A program made the translations under genes and the position numbers. Under the pieces are notes generated by a model. It saw nothing but the letters and a program-made list of their open reading frames with translations, was not told the DNA's origin and searched no databases. This document shows, piece after piece, positions 5,110-10,758 of a DNA stretch of 10,758 nt (positions are counted from its first letter, which is position 1; each line of letters begins with the position of its first letter). Origin of the DNA: Anaerolineales bacterium. Its GTDB lineage: Bacteria; Chloroflexota; Anaerolineae; Anaerolineales; Villigracilaceae. The stretch is taken from NCBI GenBank assembly GCA_025966435.1, contig JAICRQ010000072.1:1-10758 (forward strand), in the 5' to 3' direction.

Positions 5110-6330
5110 TTACGTTTCGCTGGGAATTGTGAAATAGAACGTACTTCCCTGTCCTTCGGTGCTTTCCGCCCAGATCTTTCCGCTATGCGCTTCGACAATA
5201 TGTTTGGCAATGGATAATCCCAGGCCTGTCCCCCTGCCTGTTCGGGATTTATCGACCCGATAAAACCGCTCAAAGATGCGTGAGACTTCCTCAGCGGGGA
5301 TTCCTGTACCTGTATCTCGCACCGCGAATCGCACTGCGCCGGGAATTGATTCGGCGCAAAGAACCGCTTCTCCTCCGGGGCGTGTGAACTTGACCGCGTT
5401 ATGGATGAGGTTGATCAGAACCTGTTCCAGCCTCTGTGGGTCCACCTGTACTCTGGGCAGATCCTCTGCATATTCGACGCGTAGCGCGATGTGTGCACGC
5501 TCTGCCTGGACCTGCATCCGCCGGGCGGCGGAGTAAAGCAGATCGGCTGCGGCGACAGACGCACGGTCCAGGGAGAATTGCCCTGATTCAATCTTAGAGA
5601 GTTCCAGCAGTTCGTTTGCCATTTGGGTCAGCGCGTCCACTTCGATCTGGATTTGCTCCACAAACCGTCGCGCTGCCGGGGGATCATCTAATGCTCCCTC
5701 TTGAAGAGTTTCGGCTAATGCTTTCAATGAGGCAAGTGGCGTACGAAGCTCATGGGAGAGGTTACTGACGAAATCTCTGCGCACCGTTTCAAGACGGCGG
5801 ATGCGGGTTAAGTCCTGCGCCAGTAAGAGGCTCCCGCTTGTGTGTTGATCGGGGATGACGACTAAGTGCAAATACTGGTGGCGTGTAGGCACCTCCACAG
5901 ACTCGCTCTGCATCTGCCGCGTTTGCTGGCAGCGCCGCCAGGCTTCTACAAGCTGATGGTTGCGCACCACTTCCGCGATGCTGTGGTGGAGTGGATTCCC
6001 AAATTGAAAGAGCCTGCCCGCGGCAGGGTTGGCAAACTGGATCATGCCGGTGGCATCGGCGATTAGCACGCCGTCTGTGATCTGGTCGAGGACCGTCGCG
6101 AGCCGCAGGCGCTCCGCTTCCAGAGTGGATTGTTGTGCGTTAAACGTCCCAATTAGCGAAGCAATTCCACTGGATAAAATTTCGAGCTCTCTGATATTTG
6201 TGTTGGTCTCTGTTTTACGGACATGACTGGCATATTCATCAATATCACGGCGCAACTTGTAATATCGCCACGCATACCACGCGCCAATCAGAACGACGAT
6301 AATAATGACCACCCAGGGTGATGAATTCAT
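5110..6330 (-). CDS. phoR: PhoR-like sensor histidine kinase
   Basis: This is the membrane histidine kinase that pairs with the adjacent response regulator and probably senses phosphate status through the Pst system. The 406 residues contain one membrane helix (about 5-22), no sizeable outer sensor domain, a short linker, and a PAS domain (about 72-178). The HisKA dimerisation domain carries the phospho-accepting His193 in SNLSHELRTP. The ATPase domain has Asn311 in LINLIHNAVKF (N box), DTGTGIP from Asp339 (G1), FERFYRVDKSR (F box) and GRGTGLGLS (366-374, G2). The absence of a periplasmic domain fits PhoR, which is usually controlled through PstSCAB and PhoU rather than by direct ligand binding. 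The start follows the phoB stop by 16 bases, with AAGGATAAAGG just before the ATG, so the pair is an operon. Confidence 0.92.
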   Translation of the reverse strand: MNSSPWVVIIIVVLIGAWYAWRYYKLRRDIDEYASHVRKTETNTNIRELEILSSGIASLIGTFNAQQSTLEAERLRLATVLDQITDGVLIADATGMIQFANPAAGRLFQFGNPLHHSIAEVVRNHQLVEAWRRCQQTRQMQSESVEVPTRHQYLHLVVIPDQHTSGSLLLAQDLTRIRRLETVRRDFVSNLSHELRTPLASLKALAETLQEGALDDPPAARRFVEQIQIEVDALTQMANELLELSKIESGQFSLDRASVAAADLLYSAARRMQVQAERAHIALRVEYAEDLPRVQVDPQRLEQVLINLIHNAVKFTRPGGEAVLCAESIPGAVRFAVRDTGTGIPAEEVSRIFERFYRVDKSRTGRGTGLGLSIAKHIVEAHSGKIWAESTEGQGSTFYFTIPSET

Positions 6331-6346
6331 CCTTTATCCTTCATTT

Positions 6347-7063
6347 CTATCCTTCGAATCGATATCCTCCACCTCTCACAGTCACAATCCGCTTTGGCTC
6401 GCTGGCGTCTGTCTCGATCTTCTGTCGCAGCCAGCGGACGTGGACATCTACGGTGCGGCTGTCGCCGATAAAGTCCCAGCCCCACACACGCTCAAGGATG
6501 AATTCGCGCGAGAGCATCTGTCCCTTATGTTGCGCGAAGAAGACGAGCAATTCATACTCTTGTGGCTTCAATGCCAGCGGCTCGCCATCGAGAGTAACTT
6601 CGCGGCGCGTTAGGTTGACAACCAGATTTTTGAAGCTGAGTTTTTCCTGCGGCTTTTGAGAACCATCCACACTCGATTTATCGAGTTCTTCCCGTAACAA
6701 GCGTGAGCGCCGCAGCTGAGCTTTGACGCGCGCCCTCAACTCGCGCATGGAAAACGGTTTGGTCAGGTAATCATCTGCCCCCACTTCCAGGCCCACGACC
6801 CGGTCAATTTCATCGTCACGCGCGGTCAGCATGAGAATTGGCGTGATCATTTCCTTGCGCAAAATGCGGCAGACCTCAAAGCCGTCCATTTCAGGGAGCA
6901 TCAGGTCGAGGACGATCAGGTCCGGCTGGAGCCGGCGCGCAGACTCGAGCGCGGCGCGTCCATCGCCGACGGCTTCGACGATAAAGCCGTCCCTTTTTAG
7001 ATTGTAGGAAAGGGTATCCCGCAGGGCGGGTTCGTCTTCAACAATGAGGATCGACTCAGGCAT
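6347..7063 (-). CDS. phoB: PhoB/PhoP-like response regulator (OmpR family)
   Basis: This is the transcription factor activated by phosphorylation from the downstream kinase. The 238 residues comprise a receiver domain (3-118) with acidic Glu9/Asp10, phospho-acceptor Asp53 in VLDLMLP, Thr80, and Lys102 in TKPF. A linker rich in Ser, Lys and Gln follows, and then a winged-helix DNA-binding domain (about 140-238) with the usual [24 protein letters not shown] and TVRGGGYRF segments. I chose the ATG at 7063 ([12 protein letters not shown]). The longer frame from 7102 adds 13 residues not typical of the family and would begin upstream of the best -10 (7081-7076). With that -10, the leader would be only a few bases. 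A two-unit repeat box upstream suggests autoregulation. Confidence 0.93.
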   Translation of the reverse strand: MPESILIVEDEPALRDTLSYNLKRDGFIVEAVGDGRAALESARRLQPDLIVLDLMLPEMDGFEVCRILRKEMITPILMLTARDDEIDRVVGLEVGADDYLTKPFSMRELRARVKAQLRRSRLLREELDKSSVDGSQKPQEKLSFKNLVVNLTRREVTLDGEPLALKPQEYELLVFFAQHKGQMLSREFILERVWGWDFIGDSRTVDVHVRWLRQKIETDASEPKRIVTVRGGGYRFEG

Positions 7064-7075
7064 ACTCGTTAAGAG

Positions 7076-7118
7076 ACTATACCATAATCCACTTTTACAC
7101 AAGTTAAGGTCTTGTTAA
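7076..7118 (-). promoter_or_regulatory. Putative Pho box and -10 element of phoB
   Basis: Minus-strand units TTAACA (7108-7118) and TTAACT (7097-7107) are 11 bp apart and match the first two pstS units at 19 of 22 positions. TATAGT (7081-7076) lies 15 bases after the second unit. The probable transcription start would then be only a few bases from the ATG at 7063. This supports self-activation of phoBR. The divergent cyclase gene begins about 160 bases to the right. The space between also has an 8-bp inverted repeat (7139-7158) of unknown meaning. Confidence 0.72.
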
Positions 7119-7279
7119 TGGAATTTCCAAAGATGCTCTGGCGCCGTTTCCGGCACCAATGACCGTAGGTAACCTCCGCCGAGGACGGCAGAGTAAGCTA
7201 TAAGTAGATCGCAATGGAATTTTCATGAACTTCGCTGTAAAATCCAATGTACCCTCCTCATCTATGCGTAAACAATAAT

Positions 7280-9079
7280 ATGACAAGGGAATTCTATTTC
7301 GACTGGCACTGGGACCTGGAATCTTCGCCGCAAGCGATCTGGCCGCTCGCCTCGGATACGAATCGCTTTAACCGCGACACCGGTCAACCCGAGATCGAGC
7401 TGCTGGATAACGTGAAAGGTGTGAAGCATGCGCGAATGAAGCTTCCCATCATCCGAGTGGAATGGGAGGAGGAGCCCTTCGAATGGACGTACCCCTATTC
7501 CTTCGGCATTCTTAGAACATACAGCAAAGGTCCGATTGACGAGATGCGTGTGCAGGCGAACTTCGATCCCCGTACGAATGTCGGTACGCACGTGCGGTAT
7601 CAAACGTGGATGAAGACGAGCAATCTCCTTGCGCAGCTTGCCATCCCCTTTGCCATTGGCGCGATCGCGAAAAGCAGATTTGAGAGAGTCTTCCGCATCT
7701 ACGACCGGCTGGCGAACAAGCGCGGGTCGGTAATCGAGATTTCCCGTCCACGTGGGTTGAGCACGGATGGGCGCGCTCGCTTCAAATCTCCAAGCGAAAC
7801 GATTATTCGTCAAGGCACCGATCCAGCCTTAGTAGAGCGGCTCGAGGATTTTCTAAGCCGGGCAGATGAGCTGTCTGTTCAGCGCATCCGCCCGTATGCG
7901 CTTGCCGATCGTTGGGAAGTGAACCGCCGCGCCGTCTTGGAAATGTTCCTGCGGGCGACGCGCGCCGGCATTTTGGATATGTCCTGGGATTTGCTCTGCC
8001 CATCCTGCCGCGGCACCACCGAAGGGCATACCAACCTCGGCGATGTGCGCGGTACCTCTCATTGCCAGACGTGTCAGATCGATTTCACTGTGAACTTCGA
8101 TCACAACATTGAAGTGGTCTTCCGTCCGAATGCCTCCGTGCGCCCTGTGGAATACGATGCGGCCTTTTGTGTGGGGAGTCCGCAGTTGCAGCCGCATGTG
8201 GTCCTGTCGCAAAGCGTCGCGTCGCTGCGAACGCTGCCGGTGGCAATACAGCTCGAGCCGGGGCGGTACACCTTGCGAGCTTCGAATGTGACAGGCTCTG
8301 TTTCGTTACTTGCGGATGCGGAAGGGACGTCCAACCCCGACCTGCGTGTGACATCATTTGGATGGCCCCCGGAACAGCAGCATGTTTCGCTTCAACCCAC
8401 CCTCAACCTGATCAACGCCACCGAGGCGGAGCAAACTTTTCAGCTGGAGCGCACCGCCTGGAGTGACCAGGCAGCGACGGCAGCAGATGTAACGGCACTC
8501 CAAGCCTTCCGCGATCTGTTTGCAACCGATGTCGTGAGACCTGGTGAGGAAATTTCCATTGGCTCCGTAACCTTGATTTTCACCGACTTGCGCGATTCGA
8601 CTCGTCTTTATCGCAGGATCGGAGATGCCTCTGCCTTTGGACGCGTGCGCGAGCACTTCGAGATCCTGGAGAAATCTATTGCATCGGAAGGCGGGGCTAT
8701 CGTCAAAACGATGGGAGATGCCGTTATGGCGACGTTTCGCCATCCGGTTGCTGCTTTGCGCGCCGTCTGGACTGCACAAACGGAAATTGCGGAATACGGT
8801 GAACCGATGCTCTGGCTCAAGGTCGGCCTGCACAAGGGACCCTGTATCGTTGTCAATCTCAATGATCGTTTGGACTATTTCGGTTCCACCGTCAATATTG
8901 CGGCGCGTTTACCTGCCTTCTCACAGGGCGGCGAACTGGTCTTCACAAATGAAATCCATGAGGATCCCGAAGTGAGGCAATTTCTTGCAGAGAATATGAA
9001 AGATGATGCCTTGAGCCCCTTTACAGGAAACCTGAAGGGATTCGACGAGCCGTTTACGATGTGGAAGTTGCGGGTGTAG
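7280..9079 (+). CDS. Class III adenylyl cyclase with DUF5939-type N-terminal region
   Basis: The predicted reaction is ATP to cyclic AMP in the cytoplasm. I count 599 residues from the ATG at 7280 (MTREFYFDWHWDL). An in-frame ATG at 7247 would add 11. Neither has a ribosome site. Residues about 1-180 resemble an SRPBCC/START-like ligand-binding fold (SSPQAIWPLASDTNRFNRDTG near the start). Next come a helical part and a four-Cys zinc ribbon, Cys240/Cys243 and Cys262/Cys265, and then a beta-rich part (about 285-400). The C-terminal cyclase domain (about 428-599) has metal-binding Asp436 (FTDLRDS) and Asp480 (KTMGDAV), the adenine-selecting pair Lys476 and Asp532 (DYFG), and catalytic Asn539 and Arg543 (VNIAAR). 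All key residues are intact, and Lys/Asp favours ATP over GTP. No membrane helix is evident. The gene diverges from phoB. Confidence 0.9.
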   Translation: MTREFYFDWHWDLESSPQAIWPLASDTNRFNRDTGQPEIELLDNVKGVKHARMKLPIIRVEWEEEPFEWTYPYSFGILRTYSKGPIDEMRVQANFDPRTNVGTHVRYQTWMKTSNLLAQLAIPFAIGAIAKSRFERVFRIYDRLANKRGSVIEISRPRGLSTDGRARFKSPSETIIRQGTDPALVERLEDFLSRADELSVQRIRPYALADRWEVNRRAVLEMFLRATRAGILDMSWDLLCPSCRGTTEGHTNLGDVRGTSHCQTCQIDFTVNFDHNIEVVFRPNASVRPVEYDAAFCVGSPQLQPHVVLSQSVASLRTLPVAIQLEPGRYTLRASNVTGSVSLLADAEGTSNPDLRVTSFGWPPEQQHVSLQPTLNLINATEAEQTFQLERTAWSDQAATAADVTALQAFRDLFATDVVRPGEEISIGSVTLIFTDLRDSTRLYRRIGDASAFGRVREHFEILEKSIASEGGAIVKTMGDAVMATFRHPVAALRAVWTAQTEIAEYGEPMLWLKVGLHKGPCIVVNLNDRLDYFGSTVNIAARLPAFSQGGELVFTNEIHEDPEVRQFLAENMKDDALSPFTGNLKGFDEPFTMWKLRV

Positions 9080-9100
9080 TTTTCGCGTTGCTCGAACTGT

Positions 9101-9123
9101 TTCCTGTCAATAGAGCGCAGGAA
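9101..9123. terminator. Weak hairpin between the convergent cyclase and DUF711 genes
   Basis: TTCCTG (9101-9106) and CAGGAA (9118-9123) can form a 6-bp stem with an 11-base loop. On the plus strand TGTTATTGTTTT follows, which is T-rich, so it could stop cyclase transcription. The stem is short and this is only a candidate. Confidence 0.3.
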
Positions 9124-9125
9124 TG

Positions 9126-10334
9126 TTATTGTTTTCGGGAACGCAAGTGAAATGTTTCTGTTCCTGACAGAGAATTTGTCAATCCTTCCGAATCCAAGTC
9201 CATGACGCGGCTGGGAGCAAAGAAGGCAAAATCGAAATTTGTTTCCTCACCCGTTTTTTTTCCGGGGATGGGCATTAGGCGGGCGGTGAGAGGCTTATCC
9301 AGCCGTAAAGCCAGGGCGCAAAGATCAAGCAGCAGTGGGGTAATTTGCTCAGCGGCTGTATCTCCTGGCAGGGGAATCGTGTCCAAGCCTGTTCCACAGA
9401 CGGCCGAATAGAGCAAAATGTCTTTAATGGTCAGCGTGCCTTCTGCGGCGCGCTTTGCAAGCGTGGCATCTTCCAATACTGGCATCATCAATCCACTGAA
9501 GCCCGTATGCAGAAACTCTGCGCGATCAATGGCTTCTGTGAGGATGGCAGCGGCAAGGAGAGAACCGTGCAAGCCGATTTTTTGAATGCCGAGCCTCTCA
9601 AATGCTGTTCCAAGGGATTGGGCTTCCGATGGGAAGGGTGCAAGCGAAAAATCGATCCCACCAAATTTACATTTCAAAGATTTTGAAACGTTAGTCAGTC
9701 TCTTTCCATGTATTTCAATTTCACGGATTAGATTCGACCTAGCTTCCTCAACACTCTGAGCACTTTCAAATACCTGCACCGCCAGATCAGCAGACTCCGT
9801 TGCAATGGCAAAGGCAGGCTCGTCAGTGTTGTGATAGGCTGCAGGGAAGAAAGGGGTGCCGGCTCCCACGTTTGTCAGCGCCGCGAACTGCAGGTTGGCA
9901 AATCCATTGGGTTCAATCGATGCGCATTTAACGATGATATCGGCACAGGCGCGAGCGGCAGATACGTTGATGCCTCGGGTTCTATCTGCCATCACGCCGC
10001 CGAAGAAAATGATCTTGGAGACAAAAACAGCCTCCGGGATGACCTCATAACTCTGCGGCAATTCAGGGATCGCCGGCCCCAGAGAGACATACCCAATTTT
10101 GAGACCTTGCGCGATCGTATCCATCTGGCTCGCAAATATGGGTAACTGACCAACATGTTCCTGTCCTAACAACTCAGGAAATGGAGTAGTAGCCAACCTG
10201 GTTGTCTGCACTTCATACCCTGCGCCTTCATATGCACTCTTGGCTTCGGTTAGGAATTGTCCCGCTCTTTGAAGCACTTTTTCATCCAGCGGGTATTTGG
10301 GATTGCAAAAGTAAGTGATGGAACGGATTTTCAT
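9126..10334 (-). CDS. DUF711 family protein
   Basis: This protein of 402 residues belongs to DUF711, a conserved family without an assigned reaction. Structural work on relatives has noted similarity to glycyl-radical enzyme barrels, but no glycyl-radical motif is evident here. Recognisable segments are RSITYFCNPKYP at the N-terminus, FFGGVMADRTRGIN (110-123), GAGTPFFPAAYH (157-168), GGIDFSLAPFP (225-235) and the hallmark CGTGLDTIPLPGD from Cys313. No signal peptide or membrane helix is seen, so it is probably cytoplasmic. The ATG overlaps the stop of the upstream RNA methyltransferase gene as ATGA, with GAAG as a modest ribosome site, so the two are translationally coupled. The gene converges on the cyclase, with 46 bases between the stop codons. 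Family assignment is firm and function is unknown. Confidence 0.9.
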   Translation of the reverse strand: MKIRSITYFCNPKYPLDEKVLQRAGQFLTEAKSAYEGAGYEVQTTRLATTPFPELLGQEHVGQLPIFASQMDTIAQGLKIGYVSLGPAIPELPQSYEVIPEAVFVSKIIFFGGVMADRTRGINVSAARACADIIVKCASIEPNGFANLQFAALTNVGAGTPFFPAAYHNTDEPAFAIATESADLAVQVFESAQSVEEARSNLIREIEIHGKRLTNVSKSLKCKFGGIDFSLAPFPSEAQSLGTAFERLGIQKIGLHGSLLAAAILTEAIDRAEFLHTGFSGLMMPVLEDATLAKRAAEGTLTIKDILLYSAVCGTGLDTIPLPGDTAAEQITPLLLDLCALALRLDKPLTARLMPIPGKKTGEETNFDFAFFAPSRVMDLDSEGLTNSLSGTETFHLRSRKQ

Positions 10335-10758
10335 AAGCTTCTTTGCCTCACCACCTCAAACATCAACACAGATCCTGCTACGCCTGCGTTCAAGGACTCA
10401 ATGTTTCCAGACATTGGTATTGAAATCTTTTGGGTTACTAATTCCCGTGCTTCCTCACTCGCTCCTTCTGATTCACTGCCCACGATCAACGCCAGTGGCC
10501 CACGAAGATCTGTTTCCCAGCAGGATGTTCCGTCCATATCGGCCAGATACACTTGCAAATTTTTTGTCTCTCTCCGGATTTTTTCCCACTTCATCGTCTG
10601 GATCGGCAAACGAAAGTGCGCGCCCATCCCCGAGCGGACGACCTTTGGCGCGAAGGCATCTGTCGTTTCAGGAGGTAACAACACGGCTTGAACTCCAGCG
10701 GCCGCCGCCGTGCGGAGCAACGCGCCAAGGTTGCCGGGGTCACGGATCTGGTCGGGAA
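10331..10758 (-). CDS. TrmH/SpoU-family RNA 2'-O-methyltransferase, 3' part, cut by the right window edge
   Basis: The family methylates ribose 2'-hydroxyls in rRNA or tRNA with S-adenosylmethionine, using a trefoil-knot fold. The frame is open to the window edge, giving 141 residues. All three SpoU motifs are present: DQIRDPGNLGALLRTA right at the edge (motif 1), ALIVGSESEGAS (motif 2), and IPMSGNIESLNAGVAGSV (motif 3, forming the cofactor knot). The N-terminal substrate-binding part lies outside the window, so rRNA cannot be told from tRNA as the target. The general form is that of the COG0566 23S rRNA methyltransferases. A TTG at 10720 is an internal leucine codon, not the start, because motif 1 begins upstream of it. 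The stop overlaps the DUF711 start by 4 bases. Confidence 0.92.
   Translation of the reverse strand, partial: PDQIRDPGNLGALLRTAAAAGVQAVLLPPETTDAFAPKVVRSGMGAHFRLPIQTMKWEKIRRETKNLQVYLADMDGTSCWETDLRGPLALIVGSESEGASEEARELVTQKISIPMSGNIESLNAGVAGSVLMFEVVRQRSL

Noticed and set aside
7139..7158. Inverted repeat with a possible GAAA loop on the minus strand, considered as a terminator or riboswitch stem
   Set aside because: It is upstream of the phoB promoter and has no T tract. No transcript reading it on the minus strand is apparent.
7262..7813. Minus-strand ORF of 183 codons opposite the cyclase
   Set aside because: It lies opposite the conserved N-terminal region of the cyclase and has no recognisable domain or ribosome site.
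1..10758. Mobile element, CRISPR array or defence island
   Set aside because: There is no transposase or integrase gene, no terminal repeats, and no regularly spaced repeats beyond the 11-bp promoter boxes. The genes are housekeeping or regulatory.

Overview
The window looks like a chromosomal piece of a Chloroflexota bacterium, most likely Anaerolineae or a close relative. This is inferred from the style of the proteins (a PstS lipoprotein with a long Thr/Pro/Glu-rich linker, a DUF5939-type adenylyl cyclase, DUF711) and from moderately GC-rich genes separated by AT-rich spacers. I cannot confirm the taxonomy without a search. There is no tRNA, rRNA, CRISPR array, transposase or other mobile element.

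Positions 1-7118 form a phosphate-starvation block, all on the minus strand and therefore read right to left. It falls into four transcription units. (1) phoB-phoR (7063-5110), followed by a tiny membrane-protein ORF (4970-4854) and a strong hairpin. (2) A PHP-family phosphoesterase gene (4691-3999), followed after 8 bases by a second tiny membrane-protein ORF (3990-3898) and a hairpin. (3) A thioredoxin-type arsenate reductase arsC (3681-3253), followed by a STAS-domain gene lacking its N-terminal part (3240-2992) and a perfect terminator. (4) pstS (2686-1622), an intercistronic hairpin, pstC (1511-564), and the first 189 codons of pstA running off the left edge.

Each of the four units starts with a block of TTAAC-like hexamers repeated every 11 bp. 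The blocks before phoB and pstS are nearly identical. I read these as binding sites for the PhoB-type regulator encoded here. The implied circuit is that PhoR/PhoB sense low phosphate, amplify themselves, and induce the Pst importer, a phosphoesterase and an arsenate reductase. The last would cope with arsenate, a phosphate mimic that can enter through phosphate importers. pstB and phoU are not in the window and may lie to the left.

To the right, a class III adenylyl cyclase gene (7280-9079, plus strand) diverges from phoB. It converges on a minus-strand pair: the 3' part of a SpoU/TrmH-family RNA methyltransferase gene (cut by the right edge) and a DUF711 gene overlapping it by 4 bases. These last two show no visible link to phosphate.

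The only stretch longer than 300 bases without a gene is 2687-2991. It holds the pstS control region, an inverted repeat and the arsC/STAS terminator, and I see no credible gene in it.
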